A DNA stretch of 64,000 bases from Nothopassalora personata. Lineage: Eukaryota; Ascomycota; Dothideomycetes; Mycosphaerellales; Mycosphaerellaceae. The position numbers and the translations under genes were made by a program. Location of the stretch: contig CM066298.1 in NCBI GenBank assembly GCA_033816765.1, positions 1,240,001 to 1,304,000 on the forward strand. Reading direction: 5' to 3'. Below, in pieces: positions 12,122 to 24,214 of the stretch. Position 1 is the stretch's first letter. Every line of letters starts with the position of its first letter. The notes under the pieces are model-generated. The model searched no databases and was not told the origin of the DNA. It saw only the letters and a list, made by a program, of their open reading frames with translations.

Positions 12122-12579
12122 CTCTCCCTTTAGACTAACTACTATAAAGGTAGTCTAATTAACTTAATATTACCTATATTACTATATTAGTCTCGAATAC
12201 CTTTACTAGCTTCGGATGCTAGATTAGCTATAAGTAGGCATATACTAAGGACAGCGATCTTATTAGATCTATATATATAAGAGATCTTTATAGACCTACT
12301 TTTAGACATATTTAGGCCTTATCTTTCCGCTTTTAGAAGTAAATAGAAGGTTCTCTCGGCTTAAGAAGGCTCTTATAGCTAGGTAGCAACGTATAGACCT
12401 TATAGGTATATATAAAAGAAGCTAGTTCTTTACTAAATAACTCTCTCTACTTTATACTACTTTATGCCCCTCTTACCTACTTCTAGACTACTATATATAA
12501 TTATATATACTAATAACTACTATATATATACTCTTAAAGCTTTTTAAGAAGCTTTAGTAAGGTATACTATATATATAAT

Positions 12580-13007
12580 AATATTTTAAGGGTGTTTACT
12601 AACTTATAAGTAGTATTATAGTAGATATTATTAAGTAGACTCCTATAAACTAGTTTAGTAACGCTAGTAACGTCTTTAGTAGTAGAACTAGCTCTAGTAA
12701 CGGTAATGATCCTAATAAGCGTCCTCCTAGTAATAGTAGAAAGAGCCTACCTATATCTAGTAAGCTCTCTAAGCGTAAGACCCTTATTAAGGCACTTAGA
12801 CTAGTTAAGTAGATTATTAACAATAAGTGTAAGATTACTAAGAGGAATATAACCTTATAGCTTACTATAGTATCTCTTAAGGTTACCTTCTATAAGAAGA
12901 AGCTTCTAACTACTAAAGGTAGTATTACTAACCTACTAAACTAGGGTTAGATTAACGTAGCTACCTAGGACTTAGATTATATAATAGTCGACCCTTAAGG
13001 TTGTATC
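12580..13007 (+). pseudogene. unknown long reading frame, 5' part, inside copia C
   Basis: A plus-strand frame is open except for TAG and one TAA, the codons that RIP makes from CAG, TGG and CAA. It contains a Ser/Asn-rich segment, then KLSKRKTLIKALRLVK and further Lys-rich sequence. It is cut by the gypsy insertion at 13,007 and continues in the same frame at 27,692. It runs antisense to the copia that contains it. I do not recognise the protein; a transposase or captured gene are both possible. Confidence 0.45.
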
Positions 13008-13203
13008 TATAAGGGGCAGCCTAGTGGCTAACCCTTACATGTAGCCTTACATATAACATACGGTCGCGACCGGCTACTAAGCCGCACGTAACACGCATAC
13101 GTACACCTTACGACGCGCGATGCGTCTTAAATAAAAGGCAAGAATTAGTTTATCTACGACTAGCAGGTCGTGGGCGTACTATACATTGCGACATCCCTGA
13201 ACA
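13008..13203 (+). repeat. gypsy B LTR 1
   Basis: 196 bp and the least eroded of the three copies, retaining the CTGAACA end. GTATC precedes it. Confidence 0.88.
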
Positions 13204-13526
13204 GTTCTAATTCTTCTCTTCGTTACAATCTATACACGCTATAGAGTCCGAACGCGACGATAGTAGCGCTACGCCTACGGCTCCCCTAAGCCCTAGGGCC
13301 TAGCAATAAGCGAGGCGTGCAGCCTTAGTCGTAAGGAGGGATGCCCTTCGGGTAGAGGTTAAGGAGAAGGGGATATAGAGGGAGATTAAACAGTTAGAGA
13401 TCTTACGGGACGTAAGCGTGCCGCCGGCGGACCCTTAGGGCGAATCCGGCGGAGAACTATCCCCTACTCCCCCTCCCCCTCCTCTATCTATAGTAACTAA
13501 CGATAATATCGTAGCTCGAGGCGCGG

Positions 13527-13872
13527 TGTTACGGTTTGATTCGTGGAGAACTCACAGCCACTCACTGAGCGAGGAGAGCAAAGAAACTTGCGGGACGGAG
13601 AGCAAGAGATCAAGAGATCGAGAGAGCAAGAGATCAAGAGAGCAAGAGAGCAAGAGAACAAGAGATCAAGAGAGCAAGAGAGAGCAGGACAGATCACGCC
13701 AAGACATGGCACTATATAGACGACGCTCTTTTGCAAGTAGATAGGAGCCTCGTGCTCAACTCATTTTAAGTATACACCATATACTGTTTGGAACCACTAC
13801 CTTCATAACTGATTGAGACATCCCTGCAAAGATCCAAGCCCGAGTTGTGATAACGTACAGCGGTTCCTAACA
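13527..13872 (+). mobile_element. solo LTR, family D, copy 1
   Basis: A 346-bp block with ends TGTTACGG and CCTAACA is flanked by CGCGG at 13,522-13,526 and 13,873-13,877. The second gypsy unit has the empty site (GAGGCGCGG followed directly by CCGTAGCG), which proves the insertion. It still has many CA and TG dinucleotides, unlike the gypsy around it, so it is a late arrival. No internal region is present, hence the solo LTR call; a short non-autonomous element is the alternative. Confidence 0.85.
13596..13692 (+). repeat. purine minisatellite in solo LTR D1
   Basis: Imperfect tandem units related to AAGAGAGC and AAGAGATC. Reading them as protein gives Arg/Ser/Glu repeats, which are an artefact. 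Confidence 0.85.
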
Positions 13873-13877
13873 CGCGG

Positions 13878-15513
13878 TCGTATCGTATACGACACGTTTA
13901 CGTCTTAAAGAACCTACGCCTTTTAGAGGGGACTCGATTAAGAAAGCACGGGTATTCCTAAGGGAGCTCTCTCTTATCTTTACCCTCTTAGGCGGCACGT
14001 ATACGACGAACGAGTTAAAGGTCCTATATAGGGTTATGTACCTAAGCGGAGAGGTAAGTAAGCGATAGTACGCTAACTATAGCGTCCTTAACCTTAAAGG
14101 GTATATATACTAGGACTTTAAGGAGTTCTATTAAGACGTATACGGTAACCCTATAAACCGCGTACTTAACGTAATGTTAGAGTATAAGGCGGTGAAACAG
14201 AAGGACAACTAGATAGTACGTTAGTTTACGACTAAGCTAGATGTTATAGAGGATTAGTTAGGGGACTATACGGAGGCGTAACGCGTGCGACATATACTCG
14301 CTAAGCTTACGCCTAGCCTACGGTCCGCAATCGTTAAGTTTTATAACATCCTAATAACTAGAGAGGAACTAGTAATCCTAGCTTCGCGTATTAAAAGTAC
14401 GGAGCGTAGTAGCGGAGGGCACGACCGCGGGTAGCATAGTCGCCGTAGGCGAGAGACTAAGGGCGACTAAGGGCGAAGCGATCGTAGCTCGAAGTAGTAG
14501 AAGCATAGTTAGGCGTCGCGCGACCCGGGTACGAGTTACTAGCGGGACGCCGGCGGATCGTCTATAACCTTCGATAGGACTAAAGCGGAGTACTATAGAT
14601 ACTATAAGAAGGATTACATTAAGACGGATTGCCCGAATAGGCACCTATAGAAGGACCGTAACGCGTAAGCGGTTCGTAGGGTAGACGCTACGAAGGCTCT
14701 AACTAAGAAGGGTAGCGACTAGGGAAAAGGTAGAGGACTAGAAGTAGGTCGCTCCTAAGTCCGAGTTTCCTTAAAGTCGACCCTTTAAGGCGAGTAGATA
14801 TGTATCTAGCGCGTTACTTACGAGGCGTAGTCGAGACTCGTAAGGGCTTTCGCGAGGCTACGTTTCTCCTAGATAACTATGCGGATCTTAGCCTAGTGTC
14901 GTATAAGTATATACTCCGACATTAAATGTAACCTATCAATAGGGTAAGGCTACCGAAGTTAGAGTCGTATACGTATAACCTAGGGTATTACTACGGCGCC
15001 TTTACGGTTCGGCTACGACTCGCTAATAACGCGGGAGTAGAGCGCGTAAGTAACGCTATCTACTACGCGGTGCCTATAGGTAGGCTATTAGTAATTTTAG
15101 GTAGACCCTAGAGGTACCGCAATCGGATCGTAAAGAGCGATTGTAAGGACTAGTAGTACTACGGTATAGAGACGCCTACGATTTAGTAGCGTAACGTACG
15201 CGAGTTCCTTAAGGATCTCGAGAGCTTAAAGTAGGTTTATACGATAAGTGTTCGGGCTATTACTATAGTAGTACCCGAAGGATAGGGCCCCTCGTAGCCT
15301 AAAGAATTTATAGACTTCCGAGATGTATACGTACCTAATAAGTAGGCGAAGCGTAAGATGCCCGACGGGGTTAAGCATACGATTAATCTCGTTAAAGGGA
15401 AGAAACCCCCTTTTAAGCCGCTATACTACTAGTCCTTAACTAAGCTAGAGGCCTTAAAGGAGTACCTTACGTAAGTAATAGAGAAGGGGTAGATTAGGCG
15501 ATCCGTAAGCGAG
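13878..15513 (+). pseudogene. gypsy B unit 1: gag, protease and start of RT
   Basis: Gag sequence is legible from about 13,880 with TAG at many positions. Near 14,580 is a relic zinc knuckle in which cysteines and the histidine have become Tyr (EYYRYYKKDYIKTDCPNRHL where CxxCxxxxHxxxxC is expected). A protease-like block with a LLDN remnant lies near 14,860, and the pol linker and N-terminal RT follow until LTR 2 interrupts. This copy cannot be expressed. Confidence 0.75.
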
Positions 15514-15709
15514 TGTAAGGGGTAGCCTAGTAGCTAACCCTTATATGTAGCCTTACATATAACATACGGTCGCGACTAGCTACTAAGCCGCACGTAACAC
15601 GCATACGTATACCTTACGACGCGCGATGCGTCTTAAACAAAAGGTAAGAATTAGCTTATCTACGACTAGTAGGTCGTGGGCGTGCTATATATTACGATAT
15701 CCCTTAATA
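15514..15709 (+). repeat. gypsy B LTR 2 (internal)
   Basis: 196 bp, preserving TGTAAGGGG at its start and directly abutting GCGAG of the interrupted RT. The same GCGAG occurs at 17,664-17,668 in the intact unit. Confidence 0.87.
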
Positions 15710-18590
15710 GTTCTAATTCTTCTTTTCGTTATAATCTATATATGCTATAGAGCCCGATCGCGACGTATACGACGGCGAGTCGCCTACGCCGCCCCTAAGC
15801 CCTAGAGCATAGCAGTAGGCGCGTCGTGTAGCCTTAGTTACGAGAAGAGAGGCCTTACGGGCTAAGATTAAAGAGTAAGAGATACAGCGGGAGATCGAGC
15901 GGCTAGAGATCTTACGCGCTACAAGCGTACCGCCTCTAGAGCGTATAGGAGGGAGGAGAGAAGATTACCTCCCTACTATAACCCCTACCTCTATCTCTAT
16001 AACTACTAACGATAATATTATAGTACGAGGCGCGGCCGTAGCGTATACGACGCGACCGCGTCTAAAAGAGCCGACGCCTTTTAGAGGGGATTCGATAAGG
16101 AAGGTAAGGGTATTCCTTCGGGAGCTCTTACTTATCTTCGCCCTCTTAGGTACTATGTACGCGATAGACGAATTAAAGGCCCTATATAGGGTTATATACC
16201 TTAGCGGAGAGGTAAGCGAGCGATAGTATGCTAACTATAGCGCCGTTAACCTCGTAGGGTATATATACTAGGACTTTAAGGAGTTCTACCGAGACGTATA
16301 CGGCGATCCTATAAATCGCGTACTTAACGTTATGTTAGAGTACGAGGTTATAAGATAGAAGGATAACTAGATAGCGCGGCAGTTCGCGACTAAGCTAGAT
16401 GTTATAGAGGACTAGTTAGGTAACTACTCGGAAGCGTAACGTATACGGTACCTACTAGCGAAGCTTACGCCTCGCTTACGGTCCGCTATCGTTAGCTACT
16501 ATAATATCCCTACGACTAGAGAAGACCTAGTAGTCCTAGCCTCGCGCATCGAAAGTACCGAGCGCCGAGGTAGTAGCGGAGGGCACGACCGCGGGCAGTA
16601 TATACGTTATAAGCGTAAAGCTAAGGGCGTACATAAGCGGGCCGATCGCCTAAAGTAATAGAAGTAGAGTTAAGTACCGGGCGCCTCGGGTGCGAGTTAG
16701 TAGCGAGACGCCGGTAGCTCGTCTTTAACTAGCTAGAAGTCAAAAGTAGAGTACTACGGCTACGGCGGGAAGGGTTACTATAAGACGGAGTGCCGGAATA
16801 GACACCTATAGAAGGATCGCGACGCGTAAGCGGTTCGTAGGTTAGAAACTATCGAGGCTTTAACTAAGAAGGGCGAATAGGGAAAAGGTAGAGGACTAGG
16901 TAAGGGTCGCTCCTAAGTCCGAGTTTCTATATAGACCCCTTAAGGTAAGTCGATGCGAGTCTAGCGCGTTACTTACGAGGCGCCGTCGAGACGCGTAAGG
17001 GCTTTTACGAGGCTACGTTTCTTCTAGATAACGGTATAGATTTAAGCTTAGTATCGTACGAGTATATACTCCGACACTAGATATAGCCTATTAGTAGTAT
17101 AAAGCTTCTAAATCTAGAGTCGTACGCGTAGGACTAAGGGTATTACTACGGTGCCTATACGGTTTACGTACGACTAGCTAACGATATAGGAGTAGAGCGC
17201 GTAAGCGACGCTATCTACTATATAGCGCCTATAGGTAGGCCGTTAGTTATCTTAGGTAGACCTTAGCGGTATCGTAATTAGATTATAAAGGCCGATAAGG
17301 ATAACTAGTAGTACTACGGTATAGAGACGCCTACGATTTAGTAGCGTAACGTACGCGAGTTCCTTAAGGATCTCGAGAGCTTAAAGTAGGTTTATACGAT
17401 AAGTATTCGGGTTATTACTATAGTAGTATCCGAAGGAGAGGGTCCCTTATAGCATAAAGAATTTGTAGACTTCCGAGATATATACGCACCTAATAAGTAG
17501 GCGAAGCGTAAGATGCCCGACGAGGTTAAGTATACGATTAATCTCGTTAAAGGAAAGAAACCCCCTTTTAAGCCGCTGTACTACTAGTCCTTAACTAAGC
17601 TAGAGGCCTTAAAGGAGTACCTTACGTAAGTAATGGAGAAGGGGTAGATTAGGCGATCCGTAAGCGAGGCGGGTGCGCCTATCCTATTCGTACTAAAGAA
17701 GAATAGCACTCTTAGGCTCTATATAGATTATAGAGACCTAAATAAGATTATAGTAAAGAACCGGTACCTACTGCCCCTAATTAGTAAGACCTTAGATAGG
17801 CTATAGGGCGCTAGGCTCTTTACTATAATTGACCTATAGGATGCCTACTACCGTATTCCTATTAAGCGAGGAGACGAGTAGAAGACTACGTTTCGTACGC
17901 GATACGGTTACTACGAGTACTTAGTTATGCCTTTTAGGTTAACTAACGTACTAGCTACCTTTTAGGGGTACATTAATAAGGCCCTTACTAGGTTAGTAGA
18001 TAACATCTACGTAGTCTACCTAGATAACATCCTTATCTATAGCGTAACGCGTAAGGAGTACGTGCGAGCCGTACGCGCGGTACTAGAGAGGCTACGAAAG
18101 TTCGCCCTATTTACGAACCTAAAGAAGTATAGCTTCTTCTAGGAGAATGCCGAGTTCCTAGGATTTATCGTAAGCGTCGTAGGCGTATCGATAGATAGGA
18201 GTAGGGTAGCCGCAATCGAGGAATAGCCTACGCCTACGAGTTTTTATAAGGTTTAATCCTTCCTAGGATTCTATAACTTCTATAGGCGCTTTATCGAAGG
18301 GTACTCGAGGATTACGAAGCTATTAATAGACCTACTAAAGGGATGTAAGAATAGTAAGAAGTAAGGGCCTCTTATATAGTCCGCTTACGAGGAGTAAGCG
18401 TTCTAACGGCTAAAAGCTAGGTTCCTCGGAGCACCTATCCTAAGGCACTTCGATCCTTCGTTACGTACGAGGGTTAAGACGGATGCCTTAGGTTTTGCGA
18501 TTATAGGCATTATCTCTTAGCTATTTAGGACTAAGTAGCATCTAATTACCTTCTATTCTCGTAAGATAATACCTACCGAGTACAATTATA
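15710..18590 (+). pseudogene. gypsy B unit 2: gag, protease, reverse transcriptase, start of RNase H
   Basis: Gag runs to about 16,900 and includes a degraded zinc knuckle. RT is clear from about 17,690: [13 protein letters not shown], then GYYEYLVMPFRLTN, then the catalytic region YVVYLDNILIYS, where the usual YxDD is altered to YLDN. RNase H starts near 18,470 and ends in PTEYNYKT at the copia A insertion. Almost all in-frame stops are TAG at places where Trp or Gln is expected, for example DL(TAG)DAYYRIPI. Confidence 0.82.
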
Positions 18591-18595
18591 AGACC

Positions 18596-18842
18596 TGTTA
18601 AGATGTAGCATCTTAAGGGAAGCTAACAGTTAGGTTGTAATCTAATAGCCTAAGGCATCTACGATAACTTAGCTTATCGGAAGACACCTTCTCTCCCCTT
18701 TAGCTTAGATAGACATCTAATACAATCAACACATTAGTTCCTAATATATTGCTGTATGCCCTATGGCTATTAGCTAGTTAAAGATTAATCTCTTACTCTA
18801 CTCCGCTACTAACTACGTATCCTATTAGGTCTTAACTTAATA
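18596..18842 (+). repeat. copia A 5' LTR
   Basis: 247 bp starting TGTTAAGATG. It matches the 3' copy at 23,963-24,209 and the inverted copy at 60,994-61,240. Confidence 0.9.
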
Positions 18843-19279
18843 GGTTATAAGCCCGGGCTTGTATAGGAGTAAGAGCAACCTATATTAGTACAGGTTACTT
18901 GTATCCCTTGCTATTATAGCAGAAAACATCTAGGAAGCAGAAGTCTACCCTATCTATCCTATTAAGGAGCTTAGTTTAATACTAAGTGATAGGTAATCTA
19001 GAAAAGGACTCTATACGGCTTACTATAAGCTAATACCTTAAAGACACTCTATAGGCAGAACTGCATCGAGATACTATTAAGAAGGACTTTAAGTAAGTTA
19101 TTTAGAACTCTACTAGGAGAGATAGACCTGTGTCCTAGCTCCGAGACTACACCGCTTTTTCTTTACCCTACTAAGTAGGCCTTAGTATCTATACCTACGA
19201 ACCTTACTATTCTATACTAAAAGCCTTAGCAGGACCTAAGCCACGACTTTAAAGCATATATACCTTGTTTCATTACATT

Positions 19280-22200
19280 CAATTTATTATAGATTTATAC
19301 TAAGAGAAAGGAGAAAAGAAGGGAACCAAAATCCCAATTCTTAGGAGAGACAATTAGAAGAGATAGTTCAACCTTTAGAGATATAAGATAGAGAGCTAGT
19401 TAGCATTCTTTGCAATTGATAACCTATTAGAAGTGTTATTCAACAATATTAAGGGCAAGAACCTAAAACTCTAGGAAGAGACTAAGATTAAAGAGATTCT
19501 TAATGTACTAACATAGACAAAACAAAATGCAGCTTACTGCTTTAGTATCCTAAGTAGGATTATAGAAGAAGATGAATTTAAGCTTAAGGGCTCTTACGAA
19601 TCTAGAAAAGCTACTAAGATATAGGTGCATCTCTAGAACAAGTATAGCTAGGTGTTACTAACCTATACACATAAGCTTACAAAACAGTTTGTGAACTTTG
19701 AGATAAGTGAAGAGTTCACTATTAGATCTGCATAGGCACACCTAGTGTCTCTTAGAAGGAGGATTGCTAATATTAACCTAGAGGGCTAGCACTATAGGAA
19801 AGCCAATATAAGAATAACCTAGCTTTTAAGCTTACTGCCACCTAACTACTATATAGCTAGGGATACTATTATAGCTTAGCTAAAGATAGATTATAAAAGG
19901 ACCTTAAAGATCCTTAAGGCTTAAGAGGCTAGATTAAATCCCTCCAAGGCTAAGTATAGTATAGTAGCTACCTAGGTTAGGCCCTTAGGTTAGGTAAGAT
20001 TACTTTCCTGCCTTCTCTATAAGAAGGACTATCTTATTAAGGACTGCCCTAGTCTCTCTAAGGCAAAGAAGGTCCTTCGATCTTATTCCTAAGCACTATC
20101 CTCCTAGAATACAACATATATTAAGAAGAGAAGATCTCTACTACTATCTTTAAGAAGAACACTAAGAGAGAAGTCCTCTATAGAGGAACTTAAGAAAATA
20201 GTGAAGAAACTTAGCTCTAACATACTATTACTCTAGAAGAACTAGGCCTAGTCTCCTTCCTCTAAAACAAGGAAGACTAGGAAAGGTTTCTCTACTTAAG
20301 AGCTACCTAACTTATGCAACTCATCCTAGAAGACAATGTCTAATAATAATAAGTATAATAAAGTAGCTTACTTAACTATAGAAGTCTAAGGCAAGTTCCC
20401 CTTATTAGAGTAGTTACTTAATTCTTGTACTTTATCCTATATAACTAACTAGAACTGCCTCTTTAGATCCATAACTCCCTTAATAAAGAAGAAATAGATC
20501 AAAGTAGGAGGTAGGCATTTGTTAGCTACTTATATTAGGACTGTAGAGATAAGTAGGAGATCTAGTAGGAAAGTTGTTTTAGAAGATGTTCTACTTATAC
20601 CTAAGCTAGGGGTAAACCTAGTTTCTTAGAACTAGTTTAGCAAGCAGTTTAGTGTCTAACCTCCTTCATTTTCTCTTGTATCCCCCTCTAGCTAAACTAT
20701 TGTCTAGACAAGGCTTCTTAGGGGGGTTCTATTCATTAATGAGATTTCTCCTCTACTATAAGAAAGGGCACATTACTTATTATATGTACTACTAATAGAG
20801 AATGCCTTTATAACTACTAAATTAGAGACTAACCTAAAACAGTAGGAGCTTTAGCATAGAAGATTTGCACACTTTAGGAAGAACTTGCTCTAGAATCTTC
20901 ATAAGGTAATAGACTTAAAAGAACCCATTCCTATTCCTAGGCATAGCTTCTACTAGTGCAGAGTGTGTTTAATAGCAAAGATAAAGAAGTACAAAGGCAA
21001 AGTTACTAAGAGAAGACCTAAAAGACTTGCCCTTGTATCTATTAATATATATAGTCTACTGCTAACATTAAGGCTAGGGTTCAAATACTAGCTTAAGATT
21101 GTTAACAACTTCTCTAGAAAAAAGTGGACCTATCCTCTTAAGAAAAGAGAAGATGCTCTAGTTGCTCTCTAGAACTAGAAGATTAAGGTAGAGAGGAAAT
21201 CATTAGCATAGTTAAAAGTAGTTAGGCTTAACAATACAAGGGAACTTATTACATTAGTTAAGCAGTAGGAGAAGGATTTAGGAATTAGGCTAGAGCATAC
21301 TAAGGCATACAACTCGCTCTAAAATAGACTAGTTAAAAGGTTAATACAAACCTTAGAAGACTCTATAAGGGCAATGCTTAAAGAGGCTAAGATGCTAATT
21401 AAATTCTAGCCTAAAGCACTAGAAGCCTAAACCTACATAAGGAACAAACTACTAAATAGTCTAGACTATAATAGGTTCAAGGTTTCACTAGATAAAGCCT
21501 TTAATGGTATTAAGCCAACTATTAACCATTTAAAGGTTTAGGGATGTAAAGCTATTGTCTATATAGACATAAGATCCTAGCCTTAATAGGCAAGAAGTGA
21601 TAAACTAATAAACAGAGGCAAAGAAGTAGTGTTTATTAGATACGTTAAAAACATAGCTAAGGCCTAGCTCTTTTAGGAACTAGACATAAAAGCTATAAAA
21701 CAACACACATATATAGACTTCTTTAAGGACTAACCTAGAGGTAATATAGATCTCAATGTTACAAAATTAAATCTATTAAGCAATACACCAGCTAGGAGAC
21801 CCTTAGGGAGGCTAAGGAAGGACATATCCTTAGAGCAACCTGTTTACTATTTAATCATTTAGTAGAGTAGCCTAGTAATAGCCTAGCTAAGAAAGCTATT
21901 TATACAACTTCCCTAGCCTCTAAAGAATATAGGGGAATTTCAGAAAATCGATAGGCCAATTGAGATAAGCTTACTAGATCTCTAGGAAAAGAATGTTACT
22001 AGGACACAAGTAACTACTCTTGGATTATCCCTTAGTAAGAGGAGGGCTAACTATAATATTAAGGGCTATAAATAGAAACAGAAAGCCCTAAGATCTATAG
22101 TCCCTATACCTAAACTAGCTACTAAAGTAGGAGAAGCAATAGATCTCTTAGAGAACCTTGCTGCTTACTACTAAGCTTTCTTTATAGCTATATAATTAGT

Positions 22201-23890
22201 AGATAATTTAGTACTATAGGATAGTGAATTCCTAGAAGAAGTTAAGGAGATAGCCTTTATAGCAACTACAGAAGTCATTGTATACAAGCAAGAGATCCTA
22301 ATTCTAAAGTCCTACAAGGATGCTATAAATAATAAGAAATAGGGACACCTTTAGAAGGAAGCAATCTAGAAGGAGCTAGATACTCTATAGAGCAACAACA
22401 CCTAGGAGAATGCTATTCTACTAAAAGGAGCAAACTTAGTTACGTTAAGATAGGTCTTTAATATTAAAAGAAGAATTAGTAGAGCCATTAAAAAGTTTAA
22501 GGCTAGGCTAGTTATAAGGGGCTTTTTATAGAAGTTTAGTGTTAACTTTATAGAGACATTTGCGCCTATAGTTAGATAGGACACCCTTAGGGTGTTTATA
22601 GCTATTGTGTATAAGAAGGATCTCTATCTTCACTAAGTAGATATAAACAATGCGTTTATAGAAAGCACCCTCTATAAAGATATCTTTATGTTACTACTAC
22701 TAGGAGTTAAGCTTCTACTAAACATAGTGTTTAAGATCCTTAAAAGCTTATATAGACTTAAGCAAGCAGCTAGAGATTGGAATTAACTCTATGTGTTAAA
22801 GCTTAGAGAGATTAGATTTATATAGTTAGAGGTAGATCTATGCCTACTTATTTATAAGGAAAAAGAGATTATAATTCTTACACATATAGATAACATTCTA
22901 ATTGCTACACTAAAGTTAATAGATGTTCTCTAGTTCAAAAGAGAACTTAGCAAAGTCTTTAAGATTAAAGATCTTAGTAAACCTAAAAAGATCCTTAGCA
23001 TAAGAGTTACAAGGGACAGGAGGAGAGGAATCCTAAAACTTGACTAGGGACACTTTGTTAGGGATAACCTTACTAAGATAGGGATAAACTATAAGAAGGC
23101 AGCACCTACATACTTACCTATAGACAGCTATAAGGCTCTTAAACCTTTAAGCTATATAGATAAGAGGTATAACAAGGCAGAGTACTAGAGTATTAATAGT
23201 ACATAGATATAGCTAGTAACGATTATAAGGCTAGACATTGCTTTTGCCCTAGGAAGGATAAGCTTATTTATAAGTGACCTATCTACCCACTACATAAAGG
23301 CTTTAAAGAAGATTACAAGATATCTAAGGTTATATCCTAATCTTAGCCTTGTCTTCTCTAGGCATAGAGAAGGATACCTAGTTGGATACTATAACTCTAA
23401 TTATGCAATAGACAAAGCAGATAGAGTCTCTATCCTTAGGTATGTCTTCTTCCTCTATAGGGCACTAGTCTCCTAGATAAGTAAGAAGCAAAAGTCTATA
23501 GCAACATCTACAATAGAAGCTGAATACATAGCTATAAATGTATGTATAAAGCAATCCCAATTCCTAGCTTTACTGCTAAGGGAGATAGACTGTCTAGAGT
23601 TAGTAGGAGACTGTTCCTATTAACTAAGGATCACTAGAAACTAGGAGACTATGTTAAGCTTAAGACTAGTCTAATTGAGAGGTAACAACCAAGCTGCCCT
23701 TACCCTAGTAAGGGATGCACATATTTATAATAAGTTAAAGCACATTAACATTGCCTACAATGCTATTAGGAAACTTTAGTAGAGAAGGCTTATTACTATT
23801 CAGTACACCCTAACATCTAAGATAGTTATAGATAAGTTCATAAAGCTAAAGACTAGTCCACACTTCTAGAGGTTTGTAAGCTAGCTTAAC
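19280..23890 (+). pseudogene. copia A gag-pol, eroded
   Basis: Gag occupies about 19,330-20,100 and includes a partly preserved CCHC knuckle (CLLYKKDYLIKDCPS). Integrase follows at about 20,860-21,600, with RLEHTKAYNSL and a NRLVKRLIQTLEDSIRAML helix. The RT at about 22,430-23,000 shows KARLVIRGFL, NFIETFAPIVR, INNAFIES and LYRLKQAARDW; the catalytic motif reads THIDNIL where YVDD is expected. RNase H has STIEAEYIA near 23,510. Order gag-integrase-RT-RNase H is diagnostic of copia. Several TAG and TAA codons interrupt it, so it is dead. Confidence 0.85.
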
Positions 23891-23962
23891 CTGTTATAGA
23901 GGTCTAAATACTACTAATAGGAGAAGAGCAGACTATAACCTCCTATATAAGATACGTGGGAG

Positions 23963-24209
23963 TGTTAAGATGTAGCATCTTAAGGGGAGCTAATAGTTAG
24001 GTTATAATCTAATAGCCTAAGGCATCTACGATGACTTAGCTTGTCGGAAGACACCTTCTCTCCCCTTTAGCTTAGATAGACATCTAACACAATTAACACA
24101 TTGGTTCCTAATATATTGCTACATGCCCTATAGCTATTAGCTAGTTGAAGATTGATCTCTTACTCTACTCCGCTACTAACTACGTATCCTATTAGGTCTT
24201 AACTTATTA
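23963..24209 (+). repeat. copia A 3' LTR
   Basis: 247 bp, same length and order as the 5' copy, followed by the AGACC duplication. Confidence 0.9.
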
Positions 24210-24214
24210 AGACC

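Larger units (their letters stand above)
18596..24209 (+). mobile_element. Ty1/copia retrotransposon (family A), full length, nested in gypsy B
   Basis: Identical-length LTRs of 247 bp (18,596-18,842 and 23,963-24,209) and a duplicated AGACC at 18,591-18,595 and 24,210-24,214 define a 5,614-bp element. It interrupts the gypsy RNase H frame exactly between YNYKT and the following Tyr. GGTTATAAGCCCGGGC after the 5' LTR looks like the primer-binding site, and the purine-rich GTGGGAG before the 3' LTR like the polypurine tract. Compared with gypsy B it keeps more CA and TG, so it is less eroded and younger, in agreement with its nested position. Confidence 0.9.

Noticed and set aside
13526..13744. 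Arg/Ser/Glu-repeat protein (SRDRESKRSREQ-type) on plus and its antisense
   Set aside because: It is a translation of the purine minisatellite inside solo LTR D1, with no independent coding evidence.
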